DNA of 64,000 nucleotides from Colwellia sp. PAMC 20917 (GTDB lineage Bacteria > Pseudomonadota > Gammaproteobacteria > Enterobacterales > Alteromonadaceae). The translations under genes and the position numbers were made by a program. Shown piece after piece: positions 1 through 9,908 of this stretch. The DNA lies in contig NZ_CP014944.1 of the NCBI RefSeq assembly GCF_001767295.1, forward strand, positions 496,001-560,000, given 5' to 3'. A model generated the notes under the pieces. The model worked only from the letters and a program-made list of their open reading frames with translations. It was not told the DNA's origin and made no database searches. Within the stretch, counting starts at the first letter, position 1; the number at the start of each line of letters is the position of its first letter.

Positions 1-7
1 CTGCAAG

Positions 8-2593
8 TTAATTATTTTCAATTAAAAAGCTTGCTAATTCTTTTGAATTAAACGGTTTTCTTAAAACAGGGTAATGCCATTTTTTATCTTCCTCAGCAAT
101 ATAACCACTAATTGAAAAGATTCGAATATTGGGAAACTTTGCTTTCACTAATTCCACAGCCTCTCGACCTGAAATATCGGGTAATATCATATCGGTAATA
201 AAAATATCAAAAGGTTGCGCAGTCGCTAAAATGTTGATTAAACCCATTTTATTGTTGGTATGTTCAGTTTTAACGCCTTCATTTTCTAAATACAAGGAAA
301 CAAACTCAGCAATACTTATCTCATCATCTAAAATAAGTACGCGCTTTCCCTTCATATTCAATTGGCTTTTAAGCGTTAAAGGAATTTTTTTCAGGGGATT
401 TTTTAAAATCTGGCACTTAAAGACTAAAGTAAAGTGCGCCCCACCCAAACTGCCATGTCCTGAAACTCGTATTTGACCATTATGTTTATATATTGTGCTA
501 TAAACATTAGCTAAACCAATACCGTTGCCCTTATTAACTGATTTACTGCTGTAAAAGGGATCAAACACTTTAGTCAAATTACTTTGCTCAATACCTACAC
601 CACTATCTTTGACATGAATTTCTAAATTTTGCTGTTCATTAATGTTGGCCGATATTTCTATCTGTCCAATTAAGCCTCTTTCGCGGATCGCATCCTGAGA
701 ATTTAACACTAAGTTAAGCAATATATTAATAAATTCACCTTGAGGAAACTTTATTTTACAACATAGCTCATTGGTATTAATGCTAAAGTCTATGGTAGGA
801 AGTAACAATTGCTTAAAAAGATATTGGTTATCAATAATATCTTGTATCGGGTCAAACCGAACCACTTTGATGGTAGGTTTACGCGTAAAAGCTAATAAAC
901 GCTCGGTAACGCTTTTACCTTTATCTATCGCATTCTTGACCCGCTCAATATACCTTGAAATATCACGTTCACCTTGGGCGAACTTAATCTCTAACATTTC
1001 GGTAGCACCTAAAGCAACGCCCAGTACATTATTGATGTCATGTGAAACATTACCAAAAGTATTACCCAGTAAAGCGAGTCGATTACTAATAAGTTGTTGT
1101 TGGTCTTTACGAAATTGCTCAGTAACGTTTTCAACAATCCAAATAAATATTCCTTCATCGGCTTCATAGGTTACCGATAAATCAAAAACACTATTGTATT
1201 GATCAAAACTAATATGAGTTTCTTTAAGTTGACCACACGCTTTTGCTTTTCGTTTAAACGCAAGATAGTCGGTAATACTGAAATTAATGTAATTAAAAAG
1301 CACGGCGCTACTGCGGGCAGTTTTTGGTGTTAGGTCTTGATAAACGACATTATCTTTGTCATCAATAAAGAAAACCGGTATCTTTATTGTATAATTGACC
1401 ATAGCAAGCAGTTTTAATTTTTCAAAAATAGTTTCTGATTGAGTAATATCTTTAAATACGCCAAAAACACCAACAACCTCACCCACCGTATTGAGTTCAA
1501 CCTCACCAAAACACTCCACTTTCACTTTGTTGCCCAGTTTATTTTTTATAGCACTTTTAAAATAGAAGTCTTGTTTATTGGCGATGGCATTATCTACATG
1601 ATTTCGTACCCTAACCTGTTCTTCTACCAGATAAAAGTCTAAGGCCGAAACAACCTTTGGTTGGTAATTAGTGGCGTCTACACCATGAATTTTATAAAGT
1701 TCGGTTGACCAATACAAGGTATTCTCGATGCAATCCAGGCGCCAATACCCTGATTTATTTAGACTTTCCGACAGCGATAGATAATTATTTTTTTCTTTTA
1801 ACTTCGCGACTAATTGGTGTTGCGCGGTAATATCTTTAACTGAGCCAAACATTTTATAAGCACGATCCGCCCTGTATTCGACAATTTTACCAAAAACAGT
1901 TACCCACTTCGTTGCGCCTTGCTCAGTAGTCATTAACAGCGTTAAATTTATATTGGGTATTTCACCAAGACAATGCGCTTTCACTTCTCGGTTAAGGCGG
2001 GCTAAATCTTCTTCTTTTAGCCATTTTTGACCAAAAGAGAGTGGGCCTAAGAATGCTTCTGCAGAGTAGTCCAACATAGCCATAAATTGTGCGGAATAAA
2101 GTAGCGTTCCTTCAATAATATTACACTCCCAAAAAGCTTCTTCTATGGTGTTTAATATTTTATGGGTGTGTGTTGATAACGCTGCAGATTCTATTTTATC
2201 TGCTAGATTTTCTTGCTCATTAATCGTTTTATCGTCAGAGCTATCCTTTAACAATGAATCCATAAGATAGACAGTATAACCGCCAGCAACTTCACTTGTT
2301 TTTATTGTACAATTGAGCATCTCATCTGACTTACTCAATAAAACAACATCTCTAACACCTGACATAACTCCTGATCTACCTTGGTAGTTATGACAAAACT
2401 TTAGATGCGAATTAGCAAGTTCCTTGGGCAAGAGCATTTCTAGCGGTTGCCCTTTAATTTCTGCTAAACAATAACCAGAAAAACTTTCTACCCAACGATT
2501 ACAACCGGTAATAATCCCTTGATGATCTAATTGAATAACCGAAAAAGGAATACTATTGATCGATACCGTTAAATCCTCAGAGGTCGTACTCAA
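8..2593 (-). CDS. PAS-rich hybrid sensor histidine kinase
   Basis: Cytoplasmic hybrid histidine kinase of 861 aa with no membrane segment. About four PAS-like domains fill residues 1-500. They are followed by a HisKA-type dimerisation domain with the HDINN motif (candidate phospho-His near residue 515), an HATPase domain (LVLNSQDA N-box, KDSGVGIE and GNGIGLANV G-boxes) and a C-terminal receiver whose likely phospho-Asp is D801 and conserved Lys K846. The HD[IF]NN box is typical of soluble PAS kinases that end in a receiver. The start is a TTG overlapping the TGA of the upstream receiver gene by 4 nt, with GAGGA upstream, so the two are translationally coupled. It is the last gene of the chemosensory operon. 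The signal is unknown; the PAS domains suggest an intracellular redox, gas or ligand cue. Confidence 0.85.
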   Translation of the reverse strand: MSTTSEDLTVSINSIPFSVIQLDHQGIITGCNRWVESFSGYCLAEIKGQPLEMLLPKELANSHLKFCHNYQGRSGVMSGVRDVVLLSKSDEMLNCTIKTSEVAGGYTVYLMDSLLKDSSDDKTINEQENLADKIESAALSTHTHKILNTIEEAFWECNIIEGTLLYSAQFMAMLDYSAEAFLGPLSFGQKWLKEEDLARLNREVKAHCLGEIPNINLTLLMTTEQGATKWVTVFGKIVEYRADRAYKMFGSVKDITAQHQLVAKLKEKNNYLSLSESLNKSGYWRLDCIENTLYWSTELYKIHGVDATNYQPKVVSALDFYLVEEQVRVRNHVDNAIANKQDFYFKSAIKNKLGNKVKVECFGEVELNTVGEVVGVFGVFKDITQSETIFEKLKLLAMVNYTIKIPVFFIDDKDNVVYQDLTPKTARSSAVLFNYINFSITDYLAFKRKAKACGQLKETHISFDQYNSVFDLSVTYEADEGIFIWIVENVTEQFRKDQQQLISNRLALLGNTFGNVSHDINNVLGVALGATEMLEIKFAQGERDISRYIERVKNAIDKGKSVTERLLAFTRKPTIKVVRFDPIQDIIDNQYLFKQLLLPTIDFSINTNELCCKIKFPQGEFINILLNLVLNSQDAIRERGLIGQIEISANINEQQNLEIHVKDSGVGIEQSNLTKVFDPFYSSKSVNKGNGIGLANVYSTIYKHNGQIRVSGHGSLGGAHFTLVFKCQILKNPLKKIPLTLKSQLNMKGKRVLILDDEISIAEFVSLYLENEGVKTEHTNNKMGLINILATAQPFDIFITDMILPDISGREAVELVKAKFPNIRIFSISGYIAEEDKKWHYPVLRKPFNSKELASFLIENN

Positions 2594-3750
2594 AATAGTT
2601 CATCCTCATCATCAAAATCAACTGTTTCCTCTTCTTGTTGTTGATTAAGGACTTCAAGTTCATCAACACTGGCTAAGGCGCCATCAAGTAAATCGGTAAC
2701 TTCAAGAAAATTTATATCATCTTGTGAGTGTTTTTTTAAGGCACCGTGAACCAAGTTGGTAAGATATTGTTCTTGTTCATCTGACATCTCTAAGACATGA
2801 AAGCTCATACCTATGTTGGTGACTATCTCATTCATCACTTCCTGTTGATGGTGCTTAGATATGGCAATCATGTTTTTGGTAGTAGAAACAGCTTGCTGAA
2901 TTTTGCTTTGTACCTCCACCAGTGAATTTTTATAAGTAATAAAAGCAATACGAGCACCTATGCATTCAATAACAGAGGCGAGTGCATCAATATATATATC
3001 AGTATCAATAGCGCCATCGACTAAATTTAAAATAAGGATTGAGCACAGTGGATGGTTAAAAATAGTTCTAGAACTAAAGCGATATAAACGAGGTTTAACC
3101 CTTAACAGTTTCATTACATCGATTTCTACAGGAGAACAAAAGCCATTTTTAGAACTAAAGAAAAGGGATTTTTCATTGATCGGGTAAAAAGCAATACAGC
3201 CATCTAAGTTCATTGTATAAAGAAATGAAAACACTTCATCTCTAATTTTTTCTAAAGTAAAACAATGATTAAGTCGAGATGTTAGCTGCATACAGCTGCC
3301 ATATTTAGCCGCTTGTGCCATTGAAATATTAATAACTCGATCTTTTGAACTAATTTCTGTTTCAAAGCTATGAATTTTATCTTGATAAGAGATAAGTTTT
3401 TTTAGCTTTTTATCCAAAGCTAATAAAGAAATAGGTTTTGCAAGGAAATCATCGGCTCCACACTCTAAACCTTTAAGTACAGCATCTTCGGTGGCTAGGC
3501 CAGAATACAAGACAAAAGAGGTTGCGACAGTATGTTGTTCAACGTTACGTTTTATCCATTGCGACCCTTTGTCAGCACCGATATTTTCATCAACTAAGGC
3601 GATGTCAAAAAGTTGATTGTCGCTGACTAACTTATCTGCATCTTTAATATTAGTCGCGCACGTTACTTCAAAACTTTCGGTTAGTGCTTCATGAAGCAGT
3701 TCAAGGTAATCTTTGTCATCATCAATAATTAACAAACGGGGTTTAGACAT
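2590..3750 (-). CDS. Response regulator with unclassified C-terminal half and ELF tail
   Basis: 386 aa. An N-terminal CheY-like receiver (residues 4-120; acidic pair D10/D11, likely phospho-Asp D54, Lys in AKPIS) is followed by a short coiled coil and a roughly 250-residue region I do not recognise; the central part could be a degenerate GAF-like fold. The C-terminus is strongly acidic and ends EDELF, resembling the EGDVELF ends of the small receptor and CheD of the same operon. The usual Pro after the phospho-Asp is absent (DENIGAD). ATG start with an AGGA ribosome site. It overlaps the downstream hybrid kinase by 4 nt, so it is a likely phosphorelay or chemosensory partner of that kinase. 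Confidence 0.75.
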   Translation of the reverse strand: MSKPRLLIIDDDKDYLELLHEALTESFEVTCATNIKDADKLVSDNQLFDIALVDENIGADKGSQWIKRNVEQHTVATSFVLYSGLATEDAVLKGLECGADDFLAKPISLLALDKKLKKLISYQDKIHSFETEISSKDRVINISMAQAAKYGSCMQLTSRLNHCFTLEKIRDEVFSFLYTMNLDGCIAFYPINEKSLFFSSKNGFCSPVEIDVMKLLRVKPRLYRFSSRTIFNHPLCSILILNLVDGAIDTDIYIDALASVIECIGARIAFITYKNSLVEVQSKIQQAVSTTKNMIAISKHHQQEVMNEIVTNIGMSFHVLEMSDEQEQYLTNLVHGALKKHSQDDINFLEVTDLLDGALASVDELEVLNQQQEEETVDFDDEDELF

Positions 3751-3797
3751 AATAATTCCTTTTTTTTATGAGATTTCAACCTTAGTAAAGGCAGTTG

Positions 3798-4721
3798 TTA
3801 AGCACTTTTTTGAAAAACACTAGAACGATTGCGCCCTTGGTCTTTTGCTTGATATAAAGCGATATCAGCTTGTTTTATTAATTCACTTGCATTGGCTACG
3901 TGATCGGCAGCATTTGTTGTTGCAATACCGATACTTACCGTCACATAAGGAAATATCGATGAATATTCGTGTTTTATTTTTTGACTTAATAGCGCTAAGC
4001 TTAATTCTTTTGCTTTAAATCTAGCGCCCTCGACCGGCGTAAAAGGCAGCACAACAATAAACTCCTCTCCCCCATAGCGAGCTAATGAGTCAGTGACTCG
4101 GTTAAGCGTTTCATTAAGTGTATTAGCAACCTGAACTAAACACTTATCACCTTGTGGGTGACCATAGTTATCGTTATAAGGCTTAAAAAAGTCAATATCT
4201 ATCATCAATATTGATAATTCCCCTTGTTGGCGCTCATTAATTTTCCAAGCACTAGCGAGGACTTCTTCTAACCCTCTTCGGTTAAGTATCTGCGTTAGCG
4301 GGTCAATACTACTGAGTATTTCTAGTTGTTTATTGGCGCGTTCAAGTGCCCCTTTCATTTTGGTAATACGTTCCATCGCTCTTAATTTTGCGCTTAAAAT
4401 AACTTGTTTTATCGGCTTTGTTAAGTAATCATCAGCACCCGCATCAATACCTTGAGTTAAATACTCTTCGCTGTCGTTGGAGCTAAGAAAGATAATAGGG
4501 AACCATTTGGGGTATTCTTTTCTCATCATTTTTGTTAGCGCAAAACCGTCAACCTCGGGCATTTCTATATCCATAAGCACTAAATCAATGTTTTCTTTCT
4601 TTAATGCCGCCATCGCCTGGACATGGCCATTAGCAACGACGGCAATATGGCCGCTGTCAATGATCATGGCACTAACAACTTCTCTGATAAACTTATTATC
4701 ATCCACAACTAGAATGTTCAC
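3798..4721 (-). CDS. Receiver-GGDEF diguanylate cyclase
   Basis: 307 aa, PleD/WspR-like layout with one receiver. Receiver at residues 1-120 (phospho-Asp D51, Lys in TKPIK), a helical linker, then a GGDEF domain at about 135-300. The active-site motif GGEEF is intact at 217-221 and an RVTD inhibitory I-site lies at 208-211, exactly five residues before it. The protein is therefore predicted to make c-di-GMP from GTP under phosphorylation control and to be product-inhibited. GTG start preceded by AAGGT. It lies inside the chemosensory operon, which suggests that CheA output or the adjoining hybrid kinase controls c-di-GMP level. Activity is inferred from motifs. Confidence 0.88.
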   Translation of the reverse strand: MNILVVDDNKFIREVVSAMIIDSGHIAVVANGHVQAMAALKKENIDLVLMDIEMPEVDGFALTKMMRKEYPKWFPIIFLSSNDSEEYLTQGIDAGADDYLTKPIKQVILSAKLRAMERITKMKGALERANKQLEILSSIDPLTQILNRRGLEEVLASAWKINERQQGELSILMIDIDFFKPYNDNYGHPQGDKCLVQVANTLNETLNRVTDSLARYGGEEFIVVLPFTPVEGARFKAKELSLALLSQKIKHEYSSIFPYVTVSIGIATTNAADHVANASELIKQADIALYQAKDQGRNRSSVFQKSA

Positions 4722-4764
4722 GTTAATACCTTATTAAATTGATCATAAATTAAAATATTGATGT

Positions 4765-6492
4765 CTACGATGCCCAAACATAAGATGCTTCGACCACACT
4801 ACCATTATCTTGGAAGTCTAAGCTGTCACACAGCTGCTCAACTAACTCAATACCACGACCGCTAAGCTCGAGTTTATTGGCTGGCTTGTTCACTCGTTGC
4901 TCATAGTATTTTTTTATATCAAATCCTTGACCACTGTCTTGTATTTTAATCATAATTCGTCCGCCATTTGGAAAGGGGTAATGGCATATTTGTAATTCAA
5001 TAAAGCCATGCGCTAAATTTTTCAAACGCAATTCTCGCTCTTTGTAATATTGAGAGAAACCATCTGCACTGGCTTTTAAATTGGAGCTCAAACCTAAGAC
5101 ACCATGGTCAAGTGAATTAACAAATAACTCAGTGAGTATGCTGTATAAACTTTGCCAATGCTCTGCATGACCTTCTATTTCATTTATTTGACTCATAGCC
5201 ATAGGAATTGGGTTTATAGAGGCTAAGCGCTTACCACTTAAGGTAAGTTGCCAATGCCATGCTGGCTCTGTTGCCAAATAGATATCGTCAAGTTGCTTAG
5301 CTGAAATATTGGTAATACCATGACTGGCAACCAGCACGTGTTCCCAACCTCCGCAAGGAATGTCAATCAATGAAATATCATCTTCTTGTGGCATAGTTTG
5401 GCAAAAGTCATTAACCGCATCAAGCACACACTCACTAACCTTATGCGTGATGACCCCCTGTTTTGCCGCCTGTTCGAATCGGTCAAAATCAAACATTTCC
5501 CCGTGTTCATTTCTCGCCTCAACAATACCATCGCTGATTAAGATCATCCGATCGGTTTCTTCAATACCAAATACGGTTAATTTACTCTCAGGTAAAAGCT
5601 TTGGAAGCACACCTATCGGGGGGTGACTTGACGATATTTGATGTTTTATTTCACCTTGTTCAGAAAACAAGTAAGCATCGGGTAAGCCCGCATTAAAAAT
5701 ATACACAGATTTATCATGGCTAGAGATACTGGCAAACCCAGCCGCGAGAAATAAATCTGCAGGCAGTAAATCATAAAGTTGATGGTTAATTTGATTAATA
5801 ATTTCAAATAACAAAAAACCTTTTTTGGTCATCGCTCTAAAGGTTTCCGCTAAGGGAATAGCACCAATAGATGAACGCAGTCCATGGCCAGTAAAATCTC
5901 CCAACATAACATTAACGTCGCCATTAGGAGATAGAGCGGTCAGTTGTATATCACCACTAAATAACGCAGCGGGTTTTTTAATAATGCCAATGCGGTCAAG
6001 CGAGAAGTTTCTTGCCTCAATAACGCCTGACATTAACTGTTCAGCAAGCTCGGCATCTTTTTGTTGTTCTTGTTGTAAAATCTTAACTTGTGCGTATAAA
6101 TCACTGATTCGTTGGATTGACTTTATTTTAGCTTTAAAAACTTCGGGTGAAAATGGCCTGACTAAGATACCGTCACCGCCAGCATCAACACACTCAATAA
6201 AAGCTTTATCTGTATCCATGCTAGTAATAAAAATCAGTGGGCACAAGCTATTATCTTGCGATAAACTTTTAATTTTTCTTGCAGCTTCATAGCCGTTCAT
6301 AATGGGCATATTAATGTCCATTAACACTAAGTCAGGCTTGTACTTAACATACATAGCCACACCACGAGCACCATCATTAGCTGTAAAAACACGATAACCT
6401 TGCTCTTTTAATAAGACACTTAAGACTTTGCATTGCATTGCAGAGTCGTCAACAACTAAAGCTAATTTAACATCATTTTTTTCATCTAACAC
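4765..6492 (-). CDS. Receiver-PP2C phosphatase-HATPase (RsbU/CrsR-like)
   Basis: 575 aa with three modules: receiver (1-125, phospho-Asp D59), SpoIIE/RsbU-type PP2C Ser/Thr phosphatase (about 165-390; metal-binding motifs GDFTGHG, ISDGIVEA and EDDISL) and a C-terminal RsbW-like HATPase (about 440-575; LFVNSLDHG, QDSGQGFD, GRGIELVEQ). Proteins of this build (CrsR in Shewanella, HsbR in Pseudomonas) act as both phosphatase and kinase for a STAS anti-sigma antagonist. The next gene upstream is such a STAS protein, ending 9 nt before this start, which supports the same partnership. GTG start. The receiver would let CheA or the hybrid kinase set the phosphatase state; that link is inferred. Confidence 0.88.
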   Translation of the reverse strand: MLDEKNDVKLALVVDDSAMQCKVLSVLLKEQGYRVFTANDGARGVAMYVKYKPDLVLMDINMPIMNGYEAARKIKSLSQDNSLCPLIFITSMDTDKAFIECVDAGGDGILVRPFSPEVFKAKIKSIQRISDLYAQVKILQQEQQKDAELAEQLMSGVIEARNFSLDRIGIIKKPAALFSGDIQLTALSPNGDVNVMLGDFTGHGLRSSIGAIPLAETFRAMTKKGFLLFEIINQINHQLYDLLPADLFLAAGFASISSHDKSVYIFNAGLPDAYLFSEQGEIKHQISSSHPPIGVLPKLLPESKLTVFGIEETDRMILISDGIVEARNEHGEMFDFDRFEQAAKQGVITHKVSECVLDAVNDFCQTMPQEDDISLIDIPCGGWEHVLVASHGITNISAKQLDDIYLATEPAWHWQLTLSGKRLASINPIPMAMSQINEIEGHAEHWQSLYSILTELFVNSLDHGVLGLSSNLKASADGFSQYYKERELRLKNLAHGFIELQICHYPFPNGGRIMIKIQDSGQGFDIKKYYEQRVNKPANKLELSGRGIELVEQLCDSLDFQDNGSVVEASYVWAS

Positions 6493-6501
6493 GGCTATAA
6501 C

Positions 6502-6810
6502 CTATAATTCTATGGTGAGCAAACGGTGAAATTGCGCAATTTCTAAAATTTTATTCACTGACTCGCTTGGTTTACTAATCACGACTTTTCCTGAATAGTT
6601 TTCAGCATGATCTTTAAGTAATAAAATCATCCCTAAAGCAGAGCTATCCATATAAGTCGTTTTTGATAAACAGATAGTAAACATCGAGTTTTTTTCTTTA
6701 CAGTTAACATAGGCATCTCGAAAGTGTTGATGCAGTGAGAAATCAAACCGACCTTCAATACTAATTTCTATATTTTTTTTATCTTCTGATACTTGCTTTA
6801 TAACATTCAT
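6502..6810 (-). CDS. STAS-domain anti-anti-sigma-like protein
   Basis: 102 aa, the size of a single SpoIIAA/RsbV-type STAS domain. The phosphorylation loop reads YMDSSALG, with candidate phospho-serines S56/S57 after the conserved Asp. I chose the ATG at 6810, which has AGGA upstream; an open frame extends 56 codons further into the preceding receptor gene, but that part is not STAS-like. It lies directly before the receiver-PP2C-HATPase gene, and the pair should form a partner-switching module in which the STAS protein is phosphorylated by the HATPase and dephosphorylated by the PP2C domain. The downstream target (sigma or anti-sigma factor, cyclase) is not evident in the window. Confidence 0.85.
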   Translation of the reverse strand: MNVIKQVSEDKKNIEISIEGRFDFSLHQHFRDAYVNCKEKNSMFTICLSKTTYMDSSALGMILLLKDHAENYSGKVVISKPSESVNKILEIAQFHRLLTIEL

Positions 6811-6832
6811 AGTCGTTCCTAATAATTTAGAA

Positions 6833-8032
6833 TTAAAACAACTCAACATCACCTTCATCCATAGATGACTGAGATACGCTGCGCTGCTCATTTTGGTGTT
6901 GAGATTGTTCGATGAGCGATTGACATTGATGCTGTAATTTTTGTAGTGCTTGTGGAGTATTACTATTATTGATTTCAAATTCCATTAAAACTTGATTGAG
7001 AGCCGTAATAGTTTCAGTATTATTTTTAAGTGTTGCAAGGGCTTGACACGTTAAGTCTTCAAATTGTAGCGAGCGAATGCCTGTAGCGACTGTTTCTGCA
7101 ATTTTTGGTGATAACCCAGCAAGTTCTTCAACAATGGCATTGGTTTGTGAAGTAGACTCACCCACATGCTCAACCATAAGACTGACTCGACTTTTAGCCT
7201 CAAGTGTTGTGGTCATATCAGCTGAAGCCATAGCTTGAACTGAGTTTCTTAGCTTTTCAATGATAATTTGTGCTAATGATATTTCTTCACGAATATTATC
7301 ATTGAGGTCGGTAGAATTAACCGATAACGCCCTGACTTCATTAGCCACTACAGCAAAACCTCTACCGGCATCTCCGGCTCTCGCTGCTTCTATAGCGGCA
7401 TTAAGGGCTAATAAATTAGTTTGGCTCGCTAAACTTTCTACTTGTCCCAATAAGCTAAAAATACCGTCGAGCTGTTTGCTCATTTCATCGCTAAATGACA
7501 CGGCAGCTAAACTTTGCTTGCTGGTGGTCATAATCACCTGTACAAAATCATCTAAAGTCTCACTGGAGTCGTGAACAAAAGACTCTATCGTGGTGCCGTT
7601 TTCATCAACAGCACCTCGATGATTACCAATAGCGGCATTAAGCATGACTTGTTGTTCATCTGTTAAGCTTTTTAAAAATTTAAAACTATCTGCAATTCCA
7701 GTTGTAGCCTCTTGAATTAAGATACTGGCCCGGTCAACTTCGGTATCAACGATGGCTATTTGCTGGCTAAGTAAGCTAACAATTTTTGTCAGGGTTATTT
7801 TTATTTCTTTGTTATTGTTATTTTCATTAAGCTCATTGCGCCCATCAGCATCACTTGCACTTGATAATGTCAGCAATGCATGATGATTTTTATATAAGAT
7901 AATCAAGACAAACGACAGTAATAATGTCAGCGCAATTGATAAGTATCTCAGTTGAAAAAATAAAAGGTCCATCAGTATTACGCCAACAATCACCAGTCCA
8001 GTTTTTAATAACAGCATGGCTTTATTTTTCAT
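6833..8032 (-). CDS. Small membrane methyl-accepting chemotaxis protein, ELF tail
   Basis: About 399 aa from the ATG at 8032 (AGAGGTG upstream), which overlaps the 3' end of cheB. Two hydrophobic segments (residues 7-25 and 29-47) are separated by only a few residues, so there is no periplasmic sensor domain. The rest is a cytoplasmic signalling coiled coil whose tip contains [19 protein letters not shown], the conserved CheA/CheW contact. No HAMP or PAS domain is visible. The protein ends DEGDVELF; the last seven residues are identical to the CheD C-terminus. A receptor without its own sensor may read membrane state or relay signals from partners such as the neighbouring soluble receptor. 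A comparable receptor sits in the Vibrio cholerae cluster III (recalled, not checked). Confidence 0.85.
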   Translation of the reverse strand: MKNKAMLLLKTGLVIVGVILMDLLFFQLRYLSIALTLLLSFVLIILYKNHHALLTLSSASDADGRNELNENNNNKEIKITLTKIVSLLSQQIAIVDTEVDRASILIQEATTGIADSFKFLKSLTDEQQVMLNAAIGNHRGAVDENGTTIESFVHDSSETLDDFVQVIMTTSKQSLAAVSFSDEMSKQLDGIFSLLGQVESLASQTNLLALNAAIEAARAGDAGRGFAVVANEVRALSVNSTDLNDNIREEISLAQIIIEKLRNSVQAMASADMTTTLEAKSRVSLMVEHVGESTSQTNAIVEELAGLSPKIAETVATGIRSLQFEDLTCQALATLKNNTETITALNQVLMEFEINNSNTPQALQKLQHQCQSLIEQSQHQNEQRSVSQSSMDEGDVELF

Positions 8033-9107
8033 AAAACACCTCTTTTTTACTCTTTCGATCCACTGCAGCATGAGCTAAAATTTCCTTAGGTATAGTAACT
8101 AATGAGCACTCTTTTACCTGAGCATTTAATGCATGAGCACTGCCTGGCATTCCCCAAATTAAACTACTTGCCTTATCTTGGATAATAGTCATAGCGCCTG
8201 CATTTTTTAAATTTAATAAACCTTTGGCTCCATCTTGTCCCATGCCGGTTAATAATACCGCTTGAACATTATTAGCAAGTGGCAGTAAGGAATTAAACAA
8301 AACGTCAACGGCAGGCTTATGACGGTTAACATCAGATGAGTCTTCTAAAATACAAAAAAGTGCTCCGCCTTTACTTTCTACTTTTAGATGAAGATTACCT
8401 GGCGCAATATAAACATTACCCGCTTTAATCTTTTGGCCATGCCTTGCTTCTTGCACATCAACAGCACAATTTTCGTTCATCCGTTGTGCATATCTCGCAC
8501 TGAATATTTTTGGAATATGTAAGGTGATAACCACAGCGGGAGAATTACTTGGCAAAGCGGTAATAATTGCTTTAATTGCTTCGGTGCCTCCTGTTGAAGC
8601 GCCAATAGCCACTAAATGATTCGAGCGCTGGCAACCTTTAAAAAGCAGTAGACCAGCCACTAGAGGTTTTGATAGCGCGCTGTTAAGTCGAAAGTTTTTA
8701 TTATCAACCGTTGCGGCAAATTTTATTTTTCTCAATAAAGTCTCTTGAAAAGTAGACTTATTAGCAATCAAGGCTTCAAAACTAGGTTTTGCAATAAAAT
8801 CAACAGCCCCTATTTCTAAAGCTTGTAGGGTTATATCAGCCCCTTTGGTCGTTAATGTTGATAACATCACGACCGGCATAGGGTGCAGTCGCATTAAGTT
8901 TTTCAAAAAGGTAATACCATCCATCTTTGGCATTTCAATATCTAAAGTCAGTACGTCAGGATTTAGCTTTTTGATTTGCTCTCGCGCGATCATTGGGTCT
9001 TTAGCTTCGCCAACCACTTCAATTTCAGGGTCATCTTTTAAAACCTCATTAATAACCGCTCGGATAACCGAAGAATCATCAATAATTAATACTTTAATTG
9101 GTTTCAT
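8022..9107 (-). CDS. cheB: Chemotaxis glutamate methylesterase/deamidase CheB
   Basis: 361 aa, usual CheB length. Receiver at residues 1-125 (phospho-Asp D56) and C-terminal methylesterase with the catalytic triad Ser in GASTGG (S171), His in TLHIPK (H197) and Asp in GMGQDGA (D292). It removes methyl groups from receptor glutamates and is activated by phosphorylation from CheA. ATG start with AGGATG. It follows cheD, separated by about 107 bp that holds a relic of the cheD 3' end, and overlaps the small receptor gene downstream. Confidence 0.96.
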   Translation of the reverse strand: MKPIKVLIIDDSSVIRAVINEVLKDDPEIEVVGEAKDPMIAREQIKKLNPDVLTLDIEMPKMDGITFLKNLMRLHPMPVVMLSTLTTKGADITLQALEIGAVDFIAKPSFEALIANKSTFQETLLRKIKFAATVDNKNFRLNSALSKPLVAGLLLFKGCQRSNHLVAIGASTGGTEAIKAIITALPSNSPAVVITLHIPKIFSARYAQRMNENCAVDVQEARHGQKIKAGNVYIAPGNLHLKVESKGGALFCILEDSSDVNRHKPAVDVLFNSLLPLANNVQAVLLTGMGQDGAKGLLNLKNAGAMTIIQDKASSLIWGMPGSAHALNAQVKECSLVTIPKEILAHAAVDRKSKKEVFYEK

Positions 9108-9142
9108 ATAACTAACATCCTAAGCTCGACTGTAACTATTAA

Positions 9143-9201
9143 ATAACGCTAAAAAATTCTACATCACACGCTCAGCAGGAACAGGTGTTTGGTCTATAAG
9201 G
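9143..9201 (-). repeat. Decayed tandem duplicate of the cheD 3' end
   Basis: This stretch resembles 9209-9260, the last codons of cheD. Both hold, on the plus strand, GCTAAAA, ATTCTACATCAC and ACAGGTGTTTGGTCTATA in the same order. The duplicate has lost the reading frame through small indels and no longer encodes an intact EGDVELF tail. It lies just downstream of the cheD stop, in the cheD-cheB gap, so it looks like a local duplication followed by decay. Confidence 0.75.
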
Positions 9202-9214
9202 ATTTCAATAATCG

Positions 9215-9880
9215 CTAAAATAATTCTACATCACCTTCTACAGGTGTTTGGTCTATACGGTTTCTGTAAGCACTTTCACGACGCGCAATAGTATCATTAT
9301 GTAAATTATCAATCGTTTTAACAAAAGCTCGGCCACTTAGCGGTTCAAACAAAACCTTGCGAGGGAAAAAAGAACCTAAATCTGAACCTTCAACGGGTAT
9401 CCCTTCATCAGCAAGATATTTCATCACAAAGCTAATATTTTTTTCACCAATATCAGACATGTGTTTTAAGACTTTACCGCCACCAAATACCTTAGCGCGT
9501 AAATTTACTTTTCGACCACCGTTTTTCAAGATCATATTAATGAGGTGTTCCATTGCAAAGTTGCCATAACGCGTCGCATCAGATGCCATACCGCGTTGTC
9601 CCCAATCAACTTCATGGGCTTCTTTATCGGTTAGCGGCAGCATAAAATGATTCATGCCACCTATACCGCTATGTTCATCCCAAATGCAGGCTGAAATACA
9701 AGACCCTAACGTGGTCGCTATAGCAACATTATCTCGAGTCATATAAAATTCACCAGGAAGAATTTTAGCGATAACTTGTTGTCTTTTTGCATCCCAATAA
9801 TGATTTATATGGGCAAACTCTGCTAAACATTGTTTTAAGCATTGCTTAACATAAATATTGTCTTGTCGATTTAAAACCAT
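9215..9880 (-). CDS. cheD: Chemoreceptor glutamine deamidase CheD
   Basis: 221 aa from the ATG at 9880. A longer TTG-started form (9949) would overlap cheR by about 40 bp and lacks a better ribosome site. The CheD active-site residues are present: Cys in TLGSCISAC and His in GGMNHFMLP, and the conserved FGGGKV region follows. CheD deamidates receptor glutamines to glutamate and in some species interacts with CheC. The C-terminus extends about 20 residues past the typical core and ends VEGDVELF, matching the small receptor two genes downstream. It lies between cheR and cheB, as in F7-type clusters. Confidence 0.93.
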   Translation of the reverse strand: MVLNRQDNIYVKQCLKQCLAEFAHINHYWDAKRQQVIAKILPGEFYMTRDNVAIATTLGSCISACIWDEHSGIGGMNHFMLPLTDKEAHEVDWGQRGMASDATRYGNFAMEHLINMILKNGGRKVNLRAKVFGGGKVLKHMSDIGEKNISFVMKYLADEGIPVEGSDLGSFFPRKVLFEPLSGRAFVKTIDNLHNDTIARRESAYRNRIDQTPVEGDVELF

Positions 9881-9908
9881 AATTATTTGTTCACTTATTA
9901 TAGAACGG

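Noticed and set aside
5825-6292. 155-codon antisense frame inside the receiver-PP2C gene.
   Set aside because: It is antisense to strongly conserved receiver and phosphatase motifs, and its composition is that of a shadow.
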